Shown: positions 9,839-18,315 of the stretch, piece after piece
How positions within the stretch are numbered: the stretch's first letter is position 1
Layout of the letters: every line of letters begins with the position of its first letter
NCBI RefSeq assembly: GCF_026262505.1
Contig: NC_067206.1
Coordinates: 3,810,879 to 3,874,878, forward strand
From: Trichomonas vaginalis G3
Lineage: Eukaryota; Parabasalia; Trichomonadida; Trichomonadidae
DNA length: 64,000 nucleotides
Reading direction: 5' to 3'
Program-made: the position numbers and the translations under genes
Notes under the pieces: model-generated
Seen by the model: the letters and a program-made list of their open reading frames with translations, nothing else
What the model was told of the DNA's origin: nothing
Database searches by the model: none

Positions 9839-10260
9839 TTCATGAGTTTTAGGCGACCAGGTTTTTGTACGTACTCGCAATTTTTTACGATTTTCGTACG
9901 GAATCTCTACCCTCGGTTTTCCTCGGGTAGCAAACATATGAGGAAATTCATGAAATTTGGTCATTTTTTTTACGATTTTCATGAGTTTTATGCTAGACCG
10001 AAAAAAGTCGGTCTAGAGAAATTTCACTCAAAAGTTCTTGTGTGCTTTGGTTTTTGAACCAATGTCTGTATGTTTGGTTTCTGAACGATGTAAAGTAAGC
10101 CTTCACTGCAACTGCATTTACTAATAGTCTATGTACATACCAACCTCTTAAATTTATTGGCAATTTTTTACGATTTTCGTACGGAATCTCTATCCTCGGT
10201 TTTCCTCGGGTAGCAAACATATGAGGAAATTCATGAAATTTGGTCATTTTTTTCAGCAAA
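9839..10260 (-). pseudogene. Patchwork of duplicated KilA-N gene pieces
   Basis: Two stretches (about 9880-9955 and 10150-10240) repeat the part of the KilA-N gene encoding FPHMFATRGKPRVEIPYENR. Between them are a KilA-N core piece (LRGWYVHRLLVNAVAV) and a piece identical to part of the neighbouring GIY-YIG gene (TTTCTGAACGATGTAAAGTA). A small hairpin (AGACCGAAAAAAGTCGGTCT) is at about 9993-10012. No intact gene remains. Confidence 0.65.
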
Positions 10261-10858
10261 AATATATTTTAGGGTAGATGGTTAGATCTCACCTCTTTTC
10301 TCACCTCTTTTCTACCCCAGTTATTTTCATGAGGGTCACCAGGTCACTCGGTCACTCGGTCAACTAACATCTTTTTGAAAATGGTGACAACATGACATTT
10401 TGACAACAGTCCAGGAAATAAACTTCATCGTATATGTTTTGTCATGATTTCATCGTAATGAGCGTAAATCAGACAAAAATATATTTTATGTTAGCATGTT
10501 AGATCTAACACGTTTTCTAACCACTTTTCTCACCTCTTTTCTCACCTCTTGAATTTTGTATAAAAGATATGATTTCAGGGATTTTTTTGACGAAGTGTCA
10601 AAGTTCTCTTCGTCACTCATAACAGTTATATAATGAAATTTGGTCATTTTTTTCAGCAAAAATATATTTTATGTTAGCATGTTAGATCTAACACGTTTTC
10701 TAACCTCCTTTCTAACATAACTATTTACAAGCGTTTTACATGGTATGTGTTCCATATGTCATTTTACTCAGAATTTTATACAGAATTCAATAAAAATATA
10801 TTTTATGTTAGCATGTTAGATCTAACACGTTTTCTAACACGTTTTCTAACATAACTAT
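10261..10858. repeat. Intergenic palindromic repeats, copy A left block
   Basis: There is no gene. Three or four copies of a structured repeat are present at about 10262-10318, 10487-10555, 10665-10718 and 10790-10853. Each has an AAAATATATTTT box, then GTTAG-type half-sites around the palindrome GTTAGATCTAAC, then one or two more half-sites spaced by ACGTTTT. Between them are a GGTCACTC direct repeat (10335-10365), a TTTTGACAACA/TGTTGTCAAAA-type stretch and one ~86-bp unit. Confidence 0.7.
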
Positions 10859-11773
10859 TTACAAGCGTTTTACATGGTATATGTTGCGATGGTTCATGAC
10901 TTTAAACAGTTTTGTAGCTTCTATTTCTTCACGAAGGATATCAAAAGTTTTCACAATATTGAATGTATCTTTATATTTCTTCTTGACGTCAGATAGAAGG
11001 AAATCGTCAGCAGTTGGATAGTTTTTGTTTAGAAATGCCAATATGTCCATTTTATCTTCTGCTGGTTTCTCTACTTCTTTCTTTAAGTCAGCATAGTCGT
11101 TTCGCATACGTTCTATCTCTTTGACGGAGTAGTTATATTTCCTCATTGCTGCTTTACATTTTGAACATTGTGGGTTCATTTTAGCATTGTACATTGAAAT
11201 TTGACCTGCAAGTACAACTATAGCGTCAATGGTTTTCTTTAACTCAAAAGTTGCTGGTTTTATTTGTTCGTTCCATACTTTACCTCTTCTATCTTTATCT
11301 CTTATCTGCCATACACATTTTGCAACTAACGAAACAAAGTTGTCGTAGGTCTTAAATTCTTCAGATTTATATATGTCAGAGATGTTCTTATATACCATGT
11401 CGCAGTCTTTGTCCATGACTTTGTGGTTGCAATGAAATCCAAGAAACTCATAGTTAACCTTACGTATGAACTTCTTTATTTCTACCGAGTCAGTTGCTTT
11501 GACTTCTATTTCTTCAAATTCAGGAATAGTGAGCTTTTGTTGTTGTATTTCAGGAAGTTTAGGTAGATGGTCAATAATATCCTGCATTTCATAAAGATAT
11601 TCTTCATTTTCTTCATCTTTCGCACTACAGTCTAAATCTCCTTGGAGAAGTTCTTGCTTTATCTTCTGGATTTCTGTTTCGAAAGTATATGAAGAAGGAA
11701 TGAAGCTTTTCATCTCTACTAACATAGATGTTGGGTTCATGACTAAAGAGTTTGGTGAAGTTGTTGCTAACAT
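10859..11773 (-). CDS. orf304, unknown, Cys-rich centre (copy A)
   Basis: This 304-aa protein starts MLATTSPNSLVMNPTSMLVE after ATTTTTATTGTAAGAAC. It carries CxxC in NPQCSKCKAAMRKY at residues about 203-210, and an earlier His/Cys cluster (FHCNHKVMDKDCD) that could bind metal. The C-terminal third is charged and probably helical, ending YHVKRL. Copies are in B (40013-40965, broken) and C (62944-63822, open, 292 aa). I do not recognise the family; the cysteines hint at a zinc ribbon. Confidence 0.75.
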   Translation of the reverse strand: MLATTSPNSLVMNPTSMLVEMKSFIPSSYTFETEIQKIKQELLQGDLDCSAKDEENEEYLYEMQDIIDHLPKLPEIQQQKLTIPEFEEIEVKATDSVEIKKFIRKVNYEFLGFHCNHKVMDKDCDMVYKNISDIYKSEEFKTYDNFVSLVAKCVWQIRDKDRRGKVWNEQIKPATFELKKTIDAIVVLAGQISMYNAKMNPQCSKCKAAMRKYNYSVKEIERMRNDYADLKKEVEKPAEDKMDILAFLNKNYPTADDFLLSDVKKKYKDTFNIVKTFDILREEIEATKLFKVMNHRNIYHVKRL

Positions 11774-12773
11774 GTTCTTACAATAAAAATAAAAAATATT
11801 TTTTTAAAAATACTACCTTTATTTTTTATGTTTTTTGTGAAAGTGTCAAAACTCATGAATTTCGAGAGTTTTCTACGATGGTAGAAATGAGGTTAGAAAT
11901 GAGGTTAGAAAACGTGTTAGATCTAACATGCTAACATAAAATATATTTTTATTTTTTCTATCTTAAGGAAACACACAAAACTCATGAATTTTGGTTGAAA
12001 AATTAGGTGGAGCCAAAACTGGCTCGACCTCAAAACAAGCATTTTGTGAAGAATATAGCAACCGGAAGAAAACCGGCGGTTGGTTTTTATACAAAATTCA
12101 AGAGGGTGAAAAAAAATGTTAGAAAACGTGTTAGATCTAACATGCTACCCTAAAATATATTTTTGGTTCATTTACACTCGTTACGATGAAGAAGTCTTGA
12201 CATTTTCCCGACTGTTGTCAAAATGTCATGTTGTCTCATTTTTTCAGAGAAGTTAAATTACCTGGTAGCACATGGTAACATGGTAGCACCTTCAGTAAAC
12301 ATCTCATTTTAACTCACTTTTTTTCTATCTTAAGGAATTTCATGAGTTTTCTACGATGTTAGAAAAAATGTTAGAAAACGTGTTAGATCTAACATGCTAC
12401 CCTAAAATATATTTTTTGGGCTATGTCCCACCGCTTTGCGTCTTTAGGTCAAAAATAAATTGTTTTCATGAGTTTTCTACGATGTTAGAAAAAATGTTAG
12501 AAAACGTGTTAGATCTAACATGCTACCCTAAAATATATTTTTGGTTCATTTACACTCGTTACGATGAAGAAGTCTTGACATTTTCCCGACTGTTGTCAAA
12601 ATGTCATGTTGTCTCATTTTTTCAGAGAAGTTAAATTACCTGGTAGCACATGGTAACATGGTAGCACCTTCAGTAAACATCTCATTTTAACTCACTTTAT
12701 TTTTTATTTCGGGAAAATTCATGAAAATTCAACGGGTGAAAAAACAGGTGAGATCTAACATGCTAACATAAAC
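11774..12773. repeat. Repeat-filled intergenic region, copy A right block
   Basis: No gene is supported. Five copies of the GTTAGATCTAAC structured repeat lie at about 11881-11950, 12117-12172, 12355-12418, 12480-12543 and 12736-12770. A direct duplication of about 200 bp covers 12117-12325 and 12480-12700. Each half includes a GGTAGCACATGGTAACATGG run. A relict of a KilA-N-like gene (about 11985-12110, minus strand) matches 41094-41321 in B. Confidence 0.75.
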
Positions 12774-13631
12774 TCACTTTTTCAGCACTTTTCCGTAGTT
12801 GTATATGAAAGACAATTCGAGATAAAAGTCATAGTACAATGGTATTATATGTTGCACACCATTTGTTGTGAACCAAACTTGAAAGTCAGAGAAACTGTTA
12901 CTAGGTGGTTCGTAGAATTTAGAAGCAAAGTCATAAAAGTCCTTACCGATACATAGAAAACTATTGTTGCTTGAACTGAAACTTGCATGGCACATAACAT
13001 TTTGAGGGTCAAACACGTTTCTATAAACTGTCAAATCTGCTGGTGGAAGTATAAATTTAAATGGACCATCTGGTGGTAATGGTTCGTTCTGGTTTAGTAA
13101 CCGAAGAAATTGTGCCCAAGAACGTTTGTCTACTTTCCAAAATAAAAACTCTGTATCTCTTGGAGGGTTAATTTCAATCTTTTGAAATGAAACGGTGGAG
13201 TTCATCTTGTCATATTCTAGTTTCAGATAGTATGTTCCATTTAGTAAAGAGTCGTATTTTTCTTGAAATTCCCAATAGTATTTGTTCATTTGAGTTTGAA
13301 AGTCATTTAGAGTTTTCTCAAGACTTTCGTCTGAACGAACTGTAAAGATTCTCATTTCATCAAATTTGTCTATTAGACCATCAGAACCTTTATACTGCCC
13401 ATGAAAATATACTGCGAACATAAACGCGTTAGTTCTATTTGAAAACAAAACTCTTCTAAATCCTATTGCCTTTGCATCTGAAGGACTTTGAAGCCAACGA
13501 ACTGGATAGTCAAACCTGTATGCTCGGGATGAAATTTCTTCATCTGAAATAGTCCTACCAGCATTTGTAAAGATATAGTCTAACGGTTTTGTATCTGCTA
13601 CTTTTGTTCTTTGTTTTTCAACCTGAAGCAT
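12774..13631 (-). CDS. orf285, putative virion surface protein (copy A)
   Basis: This is an open frame of 285 aa. It starts MLQVEKQRTKVADTKPLDYI after ATTTTTACATATATTAA. It is a paralogue of orf282 (50049-50897): both begin with a KPLD motif and YRFDYP(V/I)RWL. Both end with NSFLC, FYEPPS, FQVWFTT and FYLELSFIYNY. The beta-rich, aromatic C terminus would suit a capsid-associated or fibre-type protein. That is inference; no named family is recognised. It is downstream of PolB on the same strand. Confidence 0.75.
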   Translation of the reverse strand: MLQVEKQRTKVADTKPLDYIFTNAGRTISDEEISSRAYRFDYPVRWLQSPSDAKAIGFRRVLFSNRTNAFMFAVYFHGQYKGSDGLIDKFDEMRIFTVRSDESLEKTLNDFQTQMNKYYWEFQEKYDSLLNGTYYLKLEYDKMNSTVSFQKIEINPPRDTEFLFWKVDKRSWAQFLRLLNQNEPLPPDGPFKFILPPADLTVYRNVFDPQNVMCHASFSSSNNSFLCIGKDFYDFASKFYEPPSNSFSDFQVWFTTNGVQHIIPLYYDFYLELSFIYNYGKVLKK

Positions 13632-13685
13632 TTAATATATGTAAAAATATATGGTTTAAAAAACGTTTTTACTTCATGCAATTTT

Positions 13686-15839
13686 TTACTTCATGCAATG
13701 TTTTATTTCTGTGCCGTCTTCAAGTATGCCCCAGTACTTACGCTTGGAGAGGACATGAACTTCTGAAAATACCTTATCTAGCTTAAAACAGCCCATCTTT
13801 TCACCGACCATTCCCATTTCAATGAGTTTGTTGTATCCTTCTTCGTTCGTCATGAGTGCGTCAATGTTCTCATAGTAAACCTTCACTTTGGATTTGACTT
13901 CCGAGAAGAATTTGTTGTAGTTGTCAAGTACTGCCTTTGCGAACTGAGGGTAAGACCAATGTTCGACAATAGATTTTAATGTGGTTACTAAGCCATTTTG
14001 ACCTTGAGTGAACTCGTACTTCAAAACAAAAGGAGAAAACCTTTCAACAAAGTTGTCGACCTTCTCATAATGTTTACTCTTCATCTTTTGAGGTTTCTTA
14101 ATGGAATATCCCCATGTTGAATTCATAAGCAATTTGAGTGTCATTGCAAGTTTGGGGTTTGAAGCTTTCCTAATATCATACAGTTGTTGTATGACTTTTC
14201 CAACTGTATAGTTCCTTCCCGGGAACTCACCATCTTCGTTTGGAATTCCAGTCGGAATATATTGGACAAACCTCATGTACGCAGCGTTAAGGTCGACATA
14301 GTATATCTTTTCATCTGAGTCGAACTTGTCGCAACCAATTGGTCCAGTTTGTGGAAATTCAAGTGAGTCTCTTATCTTCTGAGAAACTTCTCCTGTTATC
14401 TCATAAACATCGTCGAAGCAACCTGTTTCATATAAAACCTTCTGACCTAACTCAGATGCTCTCCAATACAATTTGACGTCAATTGGATGTCTCAATGGAA
14501 GTTTGTTTATAGCATCTTGAAGTTCTTGCAACCTCATTGGAAGTTCTTCTGGTTCAGGTTGGTATCCGAACAATCCAACTCCTTGTGGAATTGTGTACTT
14601 CTTTTGTACTAGAACTTTGTCTGGAACAACTTTTGGTCTTGCTAACAATGAAAAGTTTGTTTCGTCTTTTGGTACAAAAGTTTCTGTCAGCTTGTCATCT
14701 GGAATTGGTTCCAACAAACCTTTCTCGAAAAGAATGTTTACAGCTCTGACAATGTTGCACTTGCCTTTTCCGAACAATGGGTTTGTAAGACTTTCGTTCA
14801 ACATGAAGTGGTTGTGGACAATTACAATCTTCAACCATGGCAATTTGAAGTCAACAACATAGTCGTCATGTGAAGAACCTTTAGCTGTAGGTATGTTGAC
14901 TCGGATATTGACATTTGCCAACGGTGCAATTTTTGCCAATTGACCTCTGAGAATGTACCTTGTCTTCACACATGACTCAAGATACTTCATTTTCTCATCT
15001 GTAACAAGACCAGAGTTCCTGAGACATGTAAGAATACAAGGTTCATTGACAATTGTTTCAATTGAATTGTAAATTCCATACCTTGTCAAGTCAATGTCAG
15101 ACTTATTTATGAACGGGAAGTATCCAGCATGTTGTCTGACTGCTTGAGGGTTAGGTTGGTACCATTCGAACTTGACACTTGCAATTCCTTCAATTGCATT
15201 CAAAATGTCTGAGTCGGAGTCAACCATTTGTTCTCTCTTTGTAGTCTTGAAAGCGTCAAGAAGCATTGCAGCTGTTGTGACATTGCCATATGCATAGTAA
15301 ATGTGACCATCCAAATCTGTTATGGTCAATCTGAGATTGTGTCCTTTCTTATTTCCGTCTTGTATGGCAGCAAGTACACCCATGAAGCCTTCTTTGTTCT
15401 TTCCTTCGTCAAAGTTTACTGTAAAGGTTCGACCAGAAGTAATTTGACTTCTAACTTCACGGTACTTCTCATATGCATATCTTGTTCTTTCCATGGGAGC
15501 ATGTGTGTCTTCACCTTTTCCTTTTTTCCTTCTCAAAGGATGCAATTGTTCGTCATGTTTCCAGTAGAATCTGGCAAAGCCGTCGTGTCCTTCAACTTGA
15601 GGTTCACTAACATCGAAAGGCATGTCCATAAGACGTTCTTCTTCTAACCTCTCTAGTCTGTTTGGATAATTGGCACGTGCTGTTTCCAAATCCATTTCGT
15701 AGCGAAGACCAGACAATTTGTCATAGACTTTTATGGGTCTTCCCTTCCTATATTTAAACTTCTTCGAAACTCTCCAACCATAACTTTGCAACTCTGCTTT
15801 TATTCTAGCAGATTTTCTATCCATTCTATATGGGGGCAT
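13686..15839 (-). CDS. PolB: Protein-primed DNA polymerase B (copy A), 717 aa
   Basis: This enzyme would replicate the element from a protein primer at its ends. Motif A is YYVDLNAAYMRFVQYIPTG (about residues 511-529) and motif B is KLLMNSTWGYSIKK (about 567-580). A motif-C-like segment YYENIDALMT is at about 654. A basic N-terminal region (YRMDRKSARIKAELQSYGWR) could contribute the priming domain. The start MPPYRMDRK directly follows ATTTTATAAAA; an upstream in-frame ATG lies inside orf194 and is less likely. At about 717 residues it is on the short side for Polinton polymerases. The frame is open. Confidence 0.92.
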   Translation of the reverse strand: MPPYRMDRKSARIKAELQSYGWRVSKKFKYRKGRPIKVYDKLSGLRYEMDLETARANYPNRLERLEEERLMDMPFDVSEPQVEGHDGFARFYWKHDEQLHPLRRKKGKGEDTHAPMERTRYAYEKYREVRSQITSGRTFTVNFDEGKNKEGFMGVLAAIQDGNKKGHNLRLTITDLDGHIYYAYGNVTTAAMLLDAFKTTKREQMVDSDSDILNAIEGIASVKFEWYQPNPQAVRQHAGYFPFINKSDIDLTRYGIYNSIETIVNEPCILTCLRNSGLVTDEKMKYLESCVKTRYILRGQLAKIAPLANVNIRVNIPTAKGSSHDDYVVDFKLPWLKIVIVHNHFMLNESLTNPLFGKGKCNIVRAVNILFEKGLLEPIPDDKLTETFVPKDETNFSLLARPKVVPDKVLVQKKYTIPQGVGLFGYQPEPEELPMRLQELQDAINKLPLRHPIDVKLYWRASELGQKVLYETGCFDDVYEITGEVSQKIRDSLEFPQTGPIGCDKFDSDEKIYYVDLNAAYMRFVQYIPTGIPNEDGEFPGRNYTVGKVIQQLYDIRKASNPKLAMTLKLLMNSTWGYSIKKPQKMKSKHYEKVDNFVERFSPFVLKYEFTQGQNGLVTTLKSIVEHWSYPQFAKAVLDNYNKFFSEVKSKVKVYYENIDALMTNEEGYNKLIEMGMVGEKMGCFKLDKVFSEVHVLSKRKYWGILEDGTEIKHCMK

Positions 15840-15871
15840 TTTTATAAAATAAAAAAATATTTTTTTTCTCT

Positions 15872-16456
15872 TTACTTTACATAACCGCCTGCTGCCATAA
15901 GTCTTTGACGCCAACCCATACCAGCTAATGAAGGTTGACTTGGTTTAGTTTGGAAACTAAACTTTGGTTTTGGTTTATCTTCAGTTTTTGGTTTTTCTTC
16001 TTCTATCGGTTTTTCGTCACTTTTCGGTTTCTCTGACTTTACTTCACTTGCAGGAACAGTTGTGTCGTCAACATCTTCATAAATATCATATGCCATTTGT
16101 TTTTGTTTTCCTTTCGACTTTTTGTGTTTGTTGTAAAGTTTAGAATATTTCGACTCTAAGTCAATGAGATGTTCTATAATGAACTGTTGGTCAGTGAAGT
16201 AAACTTTTCCATCTGTTGTCTCGAAAGCTCCTTCAGACTTCAATATTTTATTTGTGAGAGTCTGTTTCTTTTTTGAGATACTAGCCGTTCCATTTTTATG
16301 AAAAGTGACTTTATAGTTAGGGTTTGTATTTCCAGACCTGGCACTTTCTATTATTGAATTTTTCTCTTCATCTGTAAGTTCTTTGACAGGTTTTGACAAT
16401 GGTTCTGAACTTTTTGTTTGTGGTGTCAAATCTACCGTTTCAACTTCTTCGGTCAT
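15872..16456 (-). CDS. orf194, charged protein upstream of PolB (copy A)
   Basis: This 194-aa protein starts MTEEVETVDLTPQTKSSEPL after the repeated leader TTTTTTACTGAGATGAA. Residues 1-60 and 125-175 are rich in E, K, P and S and look disordered; a central helical part (QFIIEHLIDLESKYSKLYNK) lies between. It ends 32 bp before the PolB start on the same strand, so the two are probably co-expressed. A terminal-protein or polymerase-accessory role is conceivable but unproven. Confidence 0.72.
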   Translation of the reverse strand: MTEEVETVDLTPQTKSSEPLSKPVKELTDEEKNSIIESARSGNTNPNYKVTFHKNGTASISKKKQTLTNKILKSEGAFETTDGKVYFTDQQFIIEHLIDLESKYSKLYNKHKKSKGKQKQMAYDIYEDVDDTTVPASEVKSEKPKSDEKPIEEEKPKTEDKPKPKFSFQTKPSQPSLAGMGWRQRLMAAGGYVK

Positions 16457-16462
16457 TTCATC

Positions 16463-16627
16463 TCAGTAAAAAATTTTAGTTTGGTTTGTTTTCAACTGGT
16501 TGTTAGGTTTTTTAAGTCGGTCTAAAACTTCCTGAGGTATAGGAAGAACTTGACAAACACGTTGTGTAACTGCTGGAAGTCGACAAATCCATCTTGAACC
16601 CATTTGTCTCAATGCTGTATTGTTCAT
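16463..16627 (-). CDS. Small variable gene, about 54 aa (copy A)
   Basis: It starts MNNTALRQMGSRWICRLPAV and shares this N terminus with the B (46543-46707) and C (58850-59002) copies. The middle and end differ between copies. It is preceded by the T-run leader and followed directly by orf194. No family is recognised. Confidence 0.5.
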   Translation of the reverse strand: MNNTALRQMGSRWICRLPAVTQRVCQVLPIPQEVLDRLKKPNNQLKTNQTKIFY

Positions 16628-16633
16628 TTCATC

Positions 16634-17047
16634 TCAGTAAAAAACTTTACATTCCCACGTTTGAGGCGGTTGAGGTTGGTTATTGTTTACCCATTGTTGT
16701 GCATTGTTATATCCTCTGTTAAAGAATCTTTCACCTTGGTCCATATAGTGTCCTGCTTGGTTATAGTAGTCATTTGCTTTGTTATAATAGTTTCCTGCTT
16801 GTCTTCCTACATTGTCCATCCATCCTTGAACTTTTCCTCTTGTTTCAGGATTTGGAATAAGATTTGTTGCATCTCGTGCTACATCCCAACCTTTCTGTAC
16901 AGTTTGTATAATAGGTTGTGCTTTCTCTTTAAGTATACCTAATGTACTCAAAATCTTCCTTCCAACTCCAAATACACCTCTGGCTATTGTTCCCACTGCG
17001 GGTAAAAATCTAGATGCGACTCCTGCTAATGCGCCAAATAAACCCAT
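16634..17047 (-). CDS. MGLF protein, amphipathic minor virion protein candidate (copy A)
   Basis: This 137-aa protein starts MGLFGALAGVASRFLPAVGT. The first 40 residues are Gly/Ala/Val-rich with regular basic residues, an amphipathic or membrane-active stretch. The rest contains repeated NxYxxAxxYYNQA-type segments. The layout recalls the adenovirus pVI/pX-like proteins reported in Polintons, but this is a resemblance only. It is divergent from the integrase with about 17 bp between start codons. Confidence 0.7.
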   Translation of the reverse strand: MGLFGALAGVASRFLPAVGTIARGVFGVGRKILSTLGILKEKAQPIIQTVQKGWDVARDATNLIPNPETRGKVQGWMDNVGRQAGNYYNKANDYYNQAGHYMDQGERFFNRGYNNAQQWVNNNQPQPPQTWECKVFY

Positions 17048-17064
17048 TTCTTATGGGTTAAAAA

Positions 17065-17535
17065 ATGACGAATCCAAACAAGGACCCCTATGTTTCTAAA
17101 GCGACAAAGAAAGCACTCATGATAAAAATCTTTAGTTCAACACCAAATGCTTGGTTTATGGATATCTTGGAAAACATTCCGAGAGTTAGAACAGATGGAC
17201 CACCATACTGGTTAATATTTGTTGGTCAAAACACAAGATACTGTGAAGCCATACCATTACAGTCCAAAAATATTTTAGATGTGAAAACTGCTTTGACAAT
17301 ATTCGTTGACAAATACCATCCAACAAAACTGACATCTGACTGTGAAAGTTCTTTCAAATCAGACGATATTAAAAACTATCTGCGTTCAAAAAATGTAAAC
17401 CAATATTTCATTGTCGACCAAAACCATTCTGCTCTTGGTGTCATTGACGGTTGTATAAAAATGTTAAGAGACTTAAACCAACCACAAGGTGGTGAAGCAA
17501 ATGAAATGTCATATGACGACAAGTATAGACACTTC
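17065..17535 (+). pseudogene. INT: Integrase N-terminal part (copy A)
   Basis: This encodes the first half of the rve-type integrase described at 57453-58412, including WFMDILENIPR and KLTSDCESSF. The element copy stops here and the inverted copy A' begins. The two sides share the short sequence CTTCTCCA at the join. Confidence 0.85.
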
Positions 17536-17700
17536 TCCAAACTCACCTACGTTTCCATAAGAAACAGCAGTTGTATATTCGTAAGTTCCAGGAACTATTT
17601 CTGACCTTCTAATGGCATTGTCGCATTCGTTATACCATTCGGAAACATTTCCATTCATGGCATCCAAAACTGTTGGCGTTATATTCTGAGCGGCGTACAT
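17524..17700 (-). pseudogene. MCP: Major capsid N-terminal fragment (copy A')
   Basis: It starts MYAAQNITPTVLDAMNGNVS and matches the first 59 or so residues of the capsid gene in B. It stops at the join with copy A. The leader TATTTTTACCCATATGAA is retained. Confidence 0.85.
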
Positions 17701-17701
17701 T

Positions 17702-18014
17702 TCATATGGGTAAAAATATAGAATAGTTGGATTTATATATCATAATAGAACCACTCGGACCAAGCTTTACTTTCTTCCTGACTGAGTTTTTAACTCTTCT
17801 TTTTCCTTCATTGCCACTACTTTCACTAGATGAAGTTACTTCTTCACTACTTTCACTTTGTTCTACTCTTCTCTTCTTCTTTGGTGTCGCTTTTGGTAAC
17901 TTGCCCTCTGCTTCAAGTTGTTGCATCTTTGCCTCATGTTCACCTAGTATGTTGTAAATTTCCCATGTCCTTTTTGCCTTTGGGCTCTGGTCGCCCATCT
18001 CAGGTAACCTATAT
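17702..18014 (-). pseudogene. Large coiled-coil protein, C-terminal fragment (copy A')
   Basis: This encodes MGDQSPKAKRTWEIYN through the SV40-like nuclear signal PKKKRRVEQ and the serine/glutamate tail. It is separated from the rest of its gene (19988-23026) by the inserted MULE, with the 10-bp duplication TAACCTATAT at both edges. Confidence 0.85.
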
Positions 18015-18315
18015 GAAACAATAAGAATTACCGAAAAAGTGACAAAACATCAAAAACAGGGAGGGGGTCTCAATTTTTATTACTTATATTATTTTACAAT
18101 ATTTATATAAATACTCTTTATAATATATTTTACTATAAAATTATACCTCAAATTCAAATATTTAAAATATTATTTACATAATTATCTCAAAATTATATTT
18201 TTATATATTATTTTTCATATGTATAAATCATATAATCTATATCTATGCAAATCTCATCTAAAATTTTTTGAAACAAACCGCTACCATTTTATAATGGTCC
18301 ATCTTAAATTCATCA

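Larger units (their letters stand above)
1..17535 (+). mobile_element. Polinton/Maverick copy A, incomplete, broken
   Basis: The same genes in the same order and strands as copy B are present, from the end of the large coiled-coil gene through major capsid, penton, SF3 helicase, ATPase, KilA-N genes and PolB to the first part of the integrase. The left end lies outside the window. The right end stops inside the integrase, where it abuts the inverted copy A'. The first 6 kb carries many small breaks, clearly more than ten; from the ATPase onward nearly all genes are open. Its DNA is very similar to copies B and C by eye, so the family is young. It differs from B by an extra KilA-N/GIY-YIG gene and by the place of the divergent repeat module. 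Confidence 0.93.

Noticed and set aside
14537-15647. Plus-strand frames opposite PolB
   Set aside because: Antisense shadows of PolB; the polymerase motifs are on the minus strand, and the same shadows occur in B and C.
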